Shown: one piece after another, positions 1-8,021 of the stretch | Layout of the letters: each line of letters opens with the position of its first letter | Position numbering within the stretch: position 1 is the first letter of the stretch | Assembly: GCA_937990665.1 (NCBI GenBank) | Contig: CALKRF010000155.1 | Location: 39,536 to 103,535 of the forward strand | Source of the DNA: an uncultured Atopobium sp. | GTDB lineage: Bacteria > Actinomycetota > Coriobacteriia > Coriobacteriales > Atopobiaceae | DNA: 64,000 nucleotides | Direction of reading: 5' to 3' | Notes under the pieces: model-generated | Database searches by the model: none | What the model was told of the DNA's origin: nothing | The model's input: the letters and a program-made list of their open reading frames with translations, nothing else | Translations under genes and position numbers: made by a program

Positions 1-1136
1 CTTTCAACCACTACATCATTTCCAACAACAGCAATCTCTTTATTAAGGTCAGAACTACCAACGTGGACGTTCTTCTCGACCACAGCGTTCTCACCAAGGA
101 TTGCACGAATTACCACCGCACCAGGCTTAACTTCTGCGCCAGGAAGAAGCACGGAGTCAATAACGCGAGCTCCCTCGCCAATAACGGCGTCGGTAGACAA
201 AATTGAATGGCGAGAATAACCAAAGACCTGGCATCCGTTGCTTACCAGACAGTCGTCTACCTCGCCAAAAGCGCCAATGTACGCTGGTGGACGGGTGGAA
301 GCATTAGACAAAATAGGGAACTTATCCGAGAAGATATCAAACTTAGGCTCAGATCCAAGTAGATCCATACTGGTCTCGTGATAACTTGCAATGGTGCCTA
401 CATCGCGCCAGAAACCCTCAAAGCGATAGGCAAAAAGACGTTTACCATCATCAAGCAACGACGGAATAATATCGCCGCCAAAGTCATGAGAAGATTCAGG
501 ATTCTTTGCGTCCTCACGCAAAGTCTCAAGAAGCAGGTCTGTGCTAAAGATATAGATTCCCATGGACGCCAGGTTGGACTCTGGCTCTTTGGGTTTCTCG
601 GAAAACTTGGTGATTCTATCCTCATCATCAATGGACATGATGCCAAAGCGAGAAGCCTCTTCCCAAGGAACAGGCATAACAGCAATGGTGAGGTCTGCGT
701 TGTTCTTCTTATGGCAGGCGAGCATCTCGCCGTAGTCCATACGGTAAAGCTGATCGCCAGAGAGAATTAGTACGTAATCAGGGTTATTCTGCTCAATGTA
801 ACCAATATTCTGGGTGACGGCATCTGCGGTTCCCGCATACCACGCACCACCAGACTGTGTTGCGAAGGGAGGAAGAATAGAAATTCCACCACCGCGCTCA
901 TCAAGGTCCCAAGCACTACCTGATCCCACGTAAGAGTGCAGCAAATACGGACGGTACTGTGTCAAAACACCTACCGTAGAAATTCCTGAATTTGCGCAGT
1001 TGGATAATGCAAAGTCAATAATGCGGAACTTGCCACCAAACGAGACAGCAGGTTTAGCTACTTTTGAGGTCAAAGCACCTAAGCGGCTTCCCTGTCCTCC
1101 TGCAAGTAGCATTGCAAGACATTCCCTTTTGCTCAT
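1..1136 (-). CDS. glgC: Glucose-1-phosphate adenylyltransferase (ADP-glucose pyrophosphorylase), 3' end cut by window edge
   Basis: Makes ADP-glucose from ATP and glucose-1-phosphate, the committed step of bacterial glycogen synthesis. The ATG at 1136 has a GGAGA-type ribosome site just upstream. About 378 codons are visible: LAGGQGSRL (residues 11-19, nucleotide-binding loop), then WYAGTADAV and [11 protein letters not shown] of the nucleotidyltransferase fold, then the start of the left-handed beta-helix domain (hexad-like [19 protein letters not shown]). The family is usually 380-430 residues, so little is missing; the reading frame is open to base 3. It follows glgP on the same strand after 75 bp, so glgB-glgP-glgC is probably one transcript. 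glgA is not in the window and may lie further left. Confidence 0.95.
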   Translation of the reverse strand, partial: MSKRECLAMLLAGGQGSRLGALTSKVAKPAVSFGGKFRIIDFALSNCANSGISTVGVLTQYRPYLLHSYVGSGSAWDLDERGGGISILPPFATQSGGAWYAGTADAVTQNIGYIEQNNPDYVLILSGDQLYRMDYGEMLACHKKNNADLTIAVMPVPWEEASRFGIMSIDDEDRITKFSEKPKEPESNLASMGIYIFSTDLLLETLREDAKNPESSHDFGGDIIPSLLDDGKRLFAYRFEGFWRDVGTIASYHETSMDLLGSEPKFDIFSDKFPILSNASTRPPAYIGAFGEVDDCLVSNGCQVFGYSRHSILSTDAVIGEGARVIDSVLLPGAEVKPGAVVIRAILGENAVVEKNVHVGSSDLNKEIAVVGNDVVVE

Positions 1137-1211
1137 ATCCAAATCTCCTCTCTCCCCAACAGAGGTCTATATTCTCAACGTCCTACGACGATTGAACCTA
1201 AACGCAGATCC

Positions 1212-3641
1212 TTACACGTGCCAAATATCTTCCATGTACTCCCTGATAGTTCTATCAGCCGAGAAGAAACCAGAGTTTGCGGTATTGTGAAGTGCACGAG
1301 CATTCCAGCTACGACGATCTGCATAGGACTGAGTAAGCTCTTCCCATGCCTTCACATAGGCATCAAAGTCAATAAGCACCAGGTCAGGATCATTGTTAAT
1401 CAGCAGATAGTCACGAATTGACTCAAAGTTGCCAGAGAGTCGGCTCAAAGAACCATCGGTCAGCATATTTACAATGCGAGCCAGCGTTGGGTTCTGGTTA
1501 AGCAGGTTTTGTGCAAAGTAGGTGCCGGAAGCATATACCTGTTGGACCTCGTCTGCACGGAGACCAAAAATCTTAATGTTCTCTGGTCCTGCAAGCTCAG
1601 AGATCTCAATATTTGAACCGTCATATGTTCCAAGGGTCAGAGCCGCATTCATCATAAGCTTCATGTTTGAGGTACCAGAAGCCTCTGCACCAGCAACCGA
1701 AATCTGCTCTGAAATATCAGATGCGGCATAAATAAGCTGTGCATTTGAAACAGCAAAGTTTGGAATAAAGACAACCTTCAGACGACCCTCAATACGCTCG
1801 TCGTTGTTAACCACGTCTGCAACGGAGTGAATAAGTCGAATGACTTCCTTTGCAAAGGTATAGCTCTGAGCAGCCTTGCCCGAGAAAATAAAGGTTGTTG
1901 GAGCTGGCTTATAGCTTGAATCATCAAGCATGCGGTTGTAGAGATACAAAATCTTAAAGACATTAAGCAGCTGACGCTTATATGCATGGAAGCGTTTTAC
2001 CTGCGTATCAAAGATGGTATTGGTATCCATCTCAACACCGGCTGTCTTCTTGACGTATGCAGCAAGACGCTCTTTTTCTTCTCTCTTAGCAGCGTCCATC
2101 TTGTCCAAGAACTCAGCGTCATTCTCAAAGGCAGAAAGTTTTTTGAGCTCGTTGGCATCATCAAGCCAGCCGGTACCGATAGCCTCAGTAATAAGCTTTG
2201 CGTAAGCGGTATTAGCCTGTGCCAAGAAACGACGGTGGCAGATGCCATTAGTCTTGTTATTAAAGATTTCTGGACGAAGCTTGTAGAAATCCTTCAAAAC
2301 ACTCTGCTTCAAAATGTTTGTGTGCAGGTCAGAGACGCCATTAACCGAGTGGCTAAACAGAATAGAGAGGTTAGCCATACGAACGGTGTTGTCCCACAAA
2401 ACAGCAGTTGAGGCGAGAAGATCGGTGTTGCCGTTAGAGTCAGCAAGCAGCTGCTCCTTATAGAGGCGATCAACCTCATCAATAAACATATACAGGCGGG
2501 GAAGCAGCTCACGGAAGGTGTTGATAGGCCACTTCTCAAGAGCCTCAGGCATAACGGTGTGGTTGGTATAAGAGATTGCGTTTCTCGCTATATCAAATGC
2601 CTTGTTAAAGTCAACGCCATGGTCATCGACAAGCAGACGCATAAGCTCTGGTCCGCACATTGCAGGGTGCGTATCGTTAGTGTGGATACAGACGTGATCT
2701 GCAAAGTGGTCCCAATCCTCACCGTACTTATCCTTGTAAGCACGAAGAATGGTCTGAAGACCAGCGGAGACAAACAGGTACTCCTGCTTCAAGCGAAGAA
2801 TGCGTCCGTGCTCACCAGAGTCATTTGGATACAAAATGGTTGAGATTGCCTCAACGTCAGAGCGGAACTTATTAGCACGTGCATAATCGCCGGCGTTAAA
2901 AGCATCAAGATCAAAGTCTTCCTCTGCTGGTTCTGCAGACCAAAGACGCAGTTTATTTACGGTCTTTGCGCCATAACCAACAATAGGCACATCGTATGGA
3001 ACAGCCCTTACTACCTGGCCACCCTCTTGCGAGAACCAGAAGTTGCCATTCTCGTCCTCATGCCTTACAACGGTGCCACCAAAGCGCACTAGTACGCTGG
3101 AATCATCTTTTCTGACTTCCCAAGGATATCCATTTGCCAGCCAGTTATCGGTACGCTCTACCTGGCGTCCATCCTTAATCTCCTGACGGAAGAGGCCGTA
3201 GCGGTATCTCATGCCATTACCAAAGCCAGCCATTCCCTCGTGTGCCATGGAGTCCAGGAAGCACGCGGCGAGCCTACCCAGACCACCATTGCCAAGACCA
3301 GGATCTACCTCTTGAGCAGCAAGCTCCTGAAGAGACGTACCCATCTCTTTAAGGCCCTCTGCAACAACGTCGGTAATACCAAGATTGAGCAGGTAATTTT
3401 CAAGCAGTGGTCCTAGAAGGAACTCAAGGGAGAAGTAATAGACCTGCTTGTTTGCATGAATATAGGAGGTTGACTGAATTTCTCGCGCCTTTTCTGCAAT
3501 GAGGTGAGCAAGAACGTTATAGCGCTCCTGATCAGTGCACTCTCCATAGTATTTGCCAAGAATCTTGATGAACTTATCACGATACTGCTCTTCAAAATCT
3601 TGTTTATCGGTAAAAATGTTTTGTCCGTTATTTACGGCCAT
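1212..3641 (-). CDS. glgP: Glycogen/maltodextrin phosphorylase
   Basis: Releases glucose-1-phosphate from the non-reducing ends of glycogen or maltodextrin, using pyridoxal phosphate. About 809 residues, normal for GT35 phosphorylases. The PLP-lysine region GAEASGTSNMKLMMNAALT lies near residue 650, and the N-terminal half carries GNGGLGRLAACFLDSMA. I chose the ATG at 3641 (MAVNNGQ) because a G-rich site (AGAGGGGGAAGC) directly precedes it; an in-frame start 30 bp upstream has no such site. The start overlaps the end of glgB by 14 bp, suggesting translational coupling. Degradation (glgP) and synthesis (glgB, glgC) in one operon is common in bacteria and implies control at the enzyme level. 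Confidence 0.95.
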   Translation of the reverse strand: MAVNNGQNIFTDKQDFEEQYRDKFIKILGKYYGECTDQERYNVLAHLIAEKAREIQSTSYIHANKQVYYFSLEFLLGPLLENYLLNLGITDVVAEGLKEMGTSLQELAAQEVDPGLGNGGLGRLAACFLDSMAHEGMAGFGNGMRYRYGLFRQEIKDGRQVERTDNWLANGYPWEVRKDDSSVLVRFGGTVVRHEDENGNFWFSQEGGQVVRAVPYDVPIVGYGAKTVNKLRLWSAEPAEEDFDLDAFNAGDYARANKFRSDVEAISTILYPNDSGEHGRILRLKQEYLFVSAGLQTILRAYKDKYGEDWDHFADHVCIHTNDTHPAMCGPELMRLLVDDHGVDFNKAFDIARNAISYTNHTVMPEALEKWPINTFRELLPRLYMFIDEVDRLYKEQLLADSNGNTDLLASTAVLWDNTVRMANLSILFSHSVNGVSDLHTNILKQSVLKDFYKLRPEIFNNKTNGICHRRFLAQANTAYAKLITEAIGTGWLDDANELKKLSAFENDAEFLDKMDAAKREEKERLAAYVKKTAGVEMDTNTIFDTQVKRFHAYKRQLLNVFKILYLYNRMLDDSSYKPAPTTFIFSGKAAQSYTFAKEVIRLIHSVADVVNNDERIEGRLKVVFIPNFAVSNAQLIYAASDISEQISVAGAEASGTSNMKLMMNAALTLGTYDGSNIEISELAGPENIKIFGLRADEVQQVYASGTYFAQNLLNQNPTLARIVNMLTDGSLSRLSGNFESIRDYLLINNDPDLVLIDFDAYVKAWEELTQSYADRRSWNARALHNTANSGFFSADRTIREYMEDIWHV

Positions 3642-5643
3642 GCTTCCCCCTCTTTGGAAGTTCTTTCTCAAACGCTAAAACAATGCCACCAAGCGGAGGA
3701 ACAGACAGTTCTACCGAATAATCTCTTCCATTCCATGCCACTGGCTTAGTGGAAAGTTTCTTAGTATTCACAATACCCGAACCGCCAAATTCTTTTGCGT
3801 CGGAATTGAACACTTCTTTCCACACACCTGCAGAAGGCATGCCTAAACGGAATTTCTGATGGGTTGCAACGTCAAAATTGATGAGAATAACCAGGTCCTC
3901 GGAAGGCTTTCTTCCGTGACGAACAAACGAGATGATTGATTGCTCATTATTGTCTGCGTCAATCCAATCAAATCCACGGTTGTCGTAGGCATGCTGCCAA
4001 AGTCCTGGATGATTCTTATAGAAATGATTAAGGGCCTTAATAAATGCCTGCTGATGAGCGTGAGTTGGATACTCCTCAGTCAAGTAATACTCAATACCCT
4101 CGTAGTAGCGCCACTCAATAAACTGCGCAATCTCGTTGCCCATAAAGTTGAGCTTAGCGCCCGGATGAGTCATCTGATGAAGCGCCAAAGCCCTCATGCC
4201 AGCAAACTGTCTCCACCAATCTCCCGGCATGCGCTGAATAAGACTGCACTTACCATGAACAACCTCGTCATGGCTCAGTGGCAGTACAAAGTTCTCATTG
4301 AACTGATACATGCTGGAGAAAGTCAGAAGACGGTGGTTACCTGGTCTATAAGGGAAATCAGTCTGACAATAGTGCAGCGTATCATTCATCCAGCCCATGT
4401 CCCACTTAAGGTTAAAGCCAAGTCCCCCAACCTCGGGAGGATAGGTAACCAGCGGCCATGCTGTGGACTCTTCTGCAATCATCAAAATATCGGGATGTTC
4501 TTTTTGAGCTGTCTCGTTGCAGAGACGCAAGAAAGCGCTTGCATCCAAATCTTCCTCTGTGCCCTTATGGTTAAAGCGCTTCTGAGAAGGATCGTCGATA
4601 CCAAAATTCAAATACAGCATGCTACTGACACCGTCAACACGAATGCCATCAGCGTGATAGTCCTTCAGCCACATAAGCAGGTTAGAAACAAGGAAGCTTC
4701 TAACCTCACCACGAGTAAGATCAAACTTAAGAGTTCCCCAGTTAGGATGCTCTTTTTCTTCAAAGAGCTTGGTACCATCAAACTCCGCAAGACCATGAGC
4801 ATCTTTACAGAAGCCTCCTGGGACCCAGTCTAAAATGACACCAATACCAGCCTGGTGGCAGCAGTCAATAAAGTGTTTGAACTGGGCAGGATTGCCATAC
4901 CTTGAGGTGGGAGCAAAATAACCCGTTACCTGATAACCCCAAGATCCGTCAAAAGGATGCTCCATAACAGGGAGAAGCTCAATGTGGGTGTAGCCCATAT
5001 CTTTAACATAGGCTACCAGCTCTTCTGAGAGGTCATCATAGGTGTAGAAGGCATCTACGTTGGTGTCAAAATAGTCCTTGGGTTCTTCAGTCTGCTCTAC
5101 AGTCTCTGTATCAGCAGAATCTTCCTCTTGGGCAGTCAGGTCAGTATGCTGCTTCCAGCTCCCAAGATGAACTTCAAAGATGTTAAGAGGACTATGCAGG
5201 AACTTAAGTGTTGCACGCCTTTTCATCCATGCTTCGTCTTCCCAAACGTACACGTCTGGGTCAAACGTAATAGATGCCGTATGTGGTCTGACCTCCGCAT
5301 AGGTACCATAGGGGTCAGCCTTAAAAATCTTCTGTCCAGAAGCGGATACAATCAGGAATTTATACAATACTTCCGAGGTGATTCCTGGAATAAAACCTTC
5401 CCAGATTCCGCCATGATTTGAGCGAGAAAGAACGTTGACGGTATCATCCCAATTATTAAAGTCTCCAACAACAGAGACAGAGGCTGCATTGGGGGCCCAA
5501 ACCGCAAAATGATAACCTTCAACTCCATCTTCTTGAACCGCAGGGTGTGCACCTAATTTCTTATGACTCTGGAACCATTTTCCTTGCGCAAACAAGTATG
5601 CATCCTGGTCACTCACTGCTAACGATGCATTTAACTCTGCCAT
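3628..5643 (-). CDS. glgB: 1,4-alpha-glucan branching enzyme, with an unusual residue in conserved region I
   Basis: Cuts alpha-1,4 chains and rejoins them as alpha-1,6 branches in glycogen. Domain order: CBM48-like N-terminus (about 40-130), GH13 barrel, C-terminal beta domain. From the ATG at 5643 (preceded by GGGGGTGAG; a TTG 21 bp upstream is less likely) the protein has 671 residues. Catalytic features are present: nucleophile Asp337 in GIRVDGVSSM, acid/base Glu391 in MIAEESTAWP, and LPLSHDEVVHGK around 454-465. Odd points: region I reads DWVPGGFCKD where family members have DWVPGHFPxD, so the conserved His is Gly277; and there is an acidic insertion (about 172-190, rich in E, D, T) near the CBM48/GH13 junction. 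The three catalytic carboxylates remain, so activity is likely, but the His change deserves testing. Confidence 0.93.
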   Translation of the reverse strand: MAELNASLAVSDQDAYLFAQGKWFQSHKKLGAHPAVQEDGVEGYHFAVWAPNAASVSVVGDFNNWDDTVNVLSRSNHGGIWEGFIPGITSEVLYKFLIVSASGQKIFKADPYGTYAEVRPHTASITFDPDVYVWEDEAWMKRRATLKFLHSPLNIFEVHLGSWKQHTDLTAQEEDSADTETVEQTEEPKDYFDTNVDAFYTYDDLSEELVAYVKDMGYTHIELLPVMEHPFDGSWGYQVTGYFAPTSRYGNPAQFKHFIDCCHQAGIGVILDWVPGGFCKDAHGLAEFDGTKLFEEKEHPNWGTLKFDLTRGEVRSFLVSNLLMWLKDYHADGIRVDGVSSMLYLNFGIDDPSQKRFNHKGTEEDLDASAFLRLCNETAQKEHPDILMIAEESTAWPLVTYPPEVGGLGFNLKWDMGWMNDTLHYCQTDFPYRPGNHRLLTFSSMYQFNENFVLPLSHDEVVHGKCSLIQRMPGDWWRQFAGMRALALHQMTHPGAKLNFMGNEIAQFIEWRYYEGIEYYLTEEYPTHAHQQAFIKALNHFYKNHPGLWQHAYDNRGFDWIDADNNEQSIISFVRHGRKPSEDLVILINFDVATHQKFRLGMPSAGVWKEVFNSDAKEFGGSGIVNTKKLSTKPVAWNGRDYSVELSVPPLGGIVLAFEKELPKRGKHGRK

Positions 5644-5983
5644 ACTCACCCCCGCGCTTACCAATGAAATCTACGCATCTTATAGATTTGTTATCCATAA
5701 AGACTCGTAGTTGATAGTTACTAAGATAAACCATTACAAGGTAAAACACGGTGACAAACAGTCAATATGACTTTCACCGATAAAAAACGACCGTACGCGT
5801 TATTTTTTGTTTTTACCGATTTTTGTTAATAATAGTGAATAAAAATTGCAACTAAAAGAAATGGCAGCTTATCCAAATAAACTGCCATTTGATACAAAAA
5901 CTTTTTATATAACCGTGAAGCGACTTAAGAAAGCTGGCTCCTACAAGTCCTCTTCCTAAAGTGATTCTTCAGGTTACTTGCAG
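5644..5983. other. AT-rich intergenic region upstream of glgB
   Basis: A 340 bp gap with no credible ORF. It must hold the promoter of the glgB-glgP-glgC operon reading left. A palindromic element AGTCAATATGACT (5760-5772) sits inside a wider imperfect pair, CGGTGA/TCACCG (5749-5779), and could be an operator. The right part holds the terminator-like hairpin of the dehydrogenase gene. I could not settle on a -35/-10 pair. Confidence 0.5.
5860..5889 (-). terminator. Hairpin terminator candidate after the polyol dehydrogenase
   Basis: AATGGCAG and CTGCCATT form a perfect 8 bp stem around a 14-base loop. Read on the - strand it is followed by TCTTTTAG and later T-rich sequence. It lies 94 bp beyond the stop of the dehydrogenase gene. 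The long loop and mixed T-tract make it a moderate call. Confidence 0.5.
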
Positions 5984-7210
5984 CTACATCTTGCGTGGTA
6001 CAGCCGTCTCAGCTGAAGGAGCATGTGCAGCAATTACATCAAGAGCTGCTGTCTCTTGGTCCTTCTCGCCCGAAGCAACTGCCCTACCGTATGCGTCGGT
6101 ATCAAGAATTGCCTGGCGGAAGCGATCAGTTGTAAATCCATAAGGAGCGCGACCCCACTCGTTGGTCTTCTGAGATCGCTCAACAATGATGTCCAGGTCA
6201 GCGTCAACTGATTCTGGAGTAATGTCCAGATCGGCCAAGGTGGTTGGGAGACCAAGCTTTCTATTAAGCGCCACCTGCTCCTCAAGTGCCTTAAGGTTGC
6301 CGTCAAAGGCATAAAGAACGCAGGTACCAAAGGAAACAACCTCACCATGAAGGTGTTTCTCGCCACGCTCGCCCAGAGCAGTAAAGGCATTGTAGAAGGC
6401 ATGAGCGGTTGAGGAATTGAAGTAATACGCACCGCGCTCAGCACCAATATTGGTGGTCATGTTAGACACCACGCCAGCGGTAATAATGATGTTAAGAACA
6501 ACGTTTTCAAATGCCTCAGAGACAACGCCGGCGCGCTTATCTGCCAGTGCCTGCTCTGCATTATCAAACAGAGGCTCAATGCAGGCACCTGCGGCAAGGG
6601 CTCGTCCCATAAGAGGGCTGTGGAGCAGCTCAACTTCTCTGGAAGAAAGTTCAACCTCAGGACCCTTAGAGAAGGCATCGCCAATTCCTGCCCAGAAGTA
6701 CTCATCAGGGCTCTCTGCAATAATCTGCGTATCAATAAAGGTATGAACAGGTAACTCAGCAGGAATGAAGTACGTATCTGCAGAACCATCCTCTTTATAG
6801 AAAACAGCAATTCTTGTTACAGGAGCGCAGTTAGAAGCAAGTGTTGGGAAGGTAAAGTATGGCTTGTCCAGAATAGTTGCAATCTCTTTACCCTCATCAA
6901 TTGCACGACCACCACCAACAAGGAAGAGCATATCAGCAGCAATAACCTCAGGCATTGCTGCAATTCTCTTGGCATTTGCGTGCGTAGAGTTAGTGCCGTA
7001 AGAAATCCAAGAAGAGATAGAAACCTCAGAATCCGCAAGTGCAGCCTCAAGCTTTGGGCGTGCCTTCTCCATTGCAGTTGGTCCACCAATGACTACGGCA
7101 TTTTTGCCAAAGCGCTTAACAATATGCAGTACCGACTTATAAGCATCAACACCAATGGTGTATGAAGGCAGATACTCCGTAAATGTTCCGCGAGATTCCA
7201 TCTTTTCCAT
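5984..7210 (-). CDS. Iron-containing alcohol/glycerol dehydrogenase family protein
   Basis: NAD-linked polyol oxidoreductase of the GldA/iron-ADH superfamily, cytosolic. About 408 residues from the ATG at 7210, which has GGAGG five bases upstream. The NAD-binding half shows FLVGGGRAIDEGKEIA; the metal-binding half shows AGIGDAFSKGPEVE (Asp ligand), TAHAFYNAF (His ligand) and KHLHGEVVSFG (His ligand), the classic Asp-His-His set. Substrate is not fixed by sequence: glycerol, 1,2-propanediol or another vicinal diol are all possible. It appears to be a single-gene unit, with its own hairpin downstream and 51 bp separating it from the gene upstream. Confidence 0.82.
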   Translation of the reverse strand: MEKMESRGTFTEYLPSYTIGVDAYKSVLHIVKRFGKNAVVIGGPTAMEKARPKLEAALADSEVSISSWISYGTNSTHANAKRIAAMPEVIAADMLFLVGGGRAIDEGKEIATILDKPYFTFPTLASNCAPVTRIAVFYKEDGSADTYFIPAELPVHTFIDTQIIAESPDEYFWAGIGDAFSKGPEVELSSREVELLHSPLMGRALAAGACIEPLFDNAEQALADKRAGVVSEAFENVVLNIIITAGVVSNMTTNIGAERGAYYFNSSTAHAFYNAFTALGERGEKHLHGEVVSFGTCVLYAFDGNLKALEEQVALNRKLGLPTTLADLDITPESVDADLDIIVERSQKTNEWGRAPYGFTTDRFRQAILDTDAYGRAVASGEKDQETAALDVIAAHAPSAETAVPRKM

Positions 7211-7261
7211 AGCGTCCTCCAAAACCTATCTCAGAAAAGCGAGAATATAACTTTAACTGAA

Positions 7262-8008
7262 CTAGTTATGTTTTTGCAGCATAAATCCTTGAACGAGCGT
7301 TTCCTCTGCCTCTTTATAGGCTGACGAGAAAAACTCAGTATCAAGCATTTGATACTGCGGGCAGCTCACACTATTCTGGCGATTCTCCTCTGCAATGCGC
7401 TGTATAACCTGAAGTGTTTGCTCAACATCTGAATGCGTAAACCCATACTGTGGATGAGCTGCAGCAACCGCAAAGAGCTCATCAGATGCTTCTGGCAGAC
7501 GATTCATATCAAGCGAGCGCCCGTAAACATCAAAATCTGCTTGCTTACGAATACGTGCATCTTCTCCTGTCGGAATATGATGAGCACGCAAAAATGCCCG
7601 TGTATGAGTGTTATATACATGGTCGCAAACAAGGTGGCACCAAATGCCCACGATAAGCTCTCTGAGCTGGCGCTGATCTACTAAGCTGCGCTGCTCAGCT
7701 GAGCAATAACTCACATTTTGCTGGATGAAGTCAGTCTGTAGTAGATACTCTGCTGGGTTAAGGCCACCCATAAAATTACGCTGATAGCGCCTGTAACTTG
7801 GAATAGGCAAACTTCCTGGGTATGACTGATGGCTTCGACCGTACCTCACCTTGTGAGAATAGTCTGGAACCATAAAGCCAATGTGCACATCAGGAGCAAC
7901 GTTTCCAAGCAGAAATGCATCAGGGTAGTGAATATCTACACCCAAGCAACCGGCTCCTTTCTCAAGGAGCCGGTCAGCATGAGCAATATGTACGTTCCAA
8001 CTTGGCAC
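7262..8008 (-). CDS. Zinc-dependent phospholipase C-like domain protein (function unproven)
   Basis: About 248 residues resembling the Zn_dep_PLPC family: an early His motif (PSWNVHIAHADRLLE), FLLGNVAPDVH, and a later His/Asp set (GIWCHLVCDHVYNTH, with RSHQ before it) spaced as metal ligands. No signal peptide is visible, so it is probably cytoplasmic and may not be a secreted phospholipase. The open frame extends back into pheT, but a GTG at 8008, 13 bp after the pheT stop and with AGG upstream, gives a start that fits the domain. It would be translated from the pheS-pheT transcript. Such proteins are widespread in Gram-positive anaerobes without assigned substrate. Confidence 0.6.
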   Translation of the reverse strand: MPSWNVHIAHADRLLEKGAGCLGVDIHYPDAFLLGNVAPDVHIGFMVPDYSHKVRYGRSHQSYPGSLPIPSYRRYQRNFMGGLNPAEYLLQTDFIQQNVSYCSAEQRSLVDQRQLRELIVGIWCHLVCDHVYNTHTRAFLRAHHIPTGEDARIRKQADFDVYGRSLDMNRLPEASDELFAVAAAHPQYGFTHSDVEQTLQVIQRIAEENRQNSVSCPQYQMLDTEFFSSAYKEAEETLVQGFMLQKHN

Positions 8009-8021
8009 TACAATTACCTGC

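Noticed and set aside
3940..4833. A 297-codon open frame on the + strand
   Set aside because: It lies entirely opposite glgB, has no ribosome site and its translation is Leu/Ile/Ser-rich without any family resemblance; glgB is certain.
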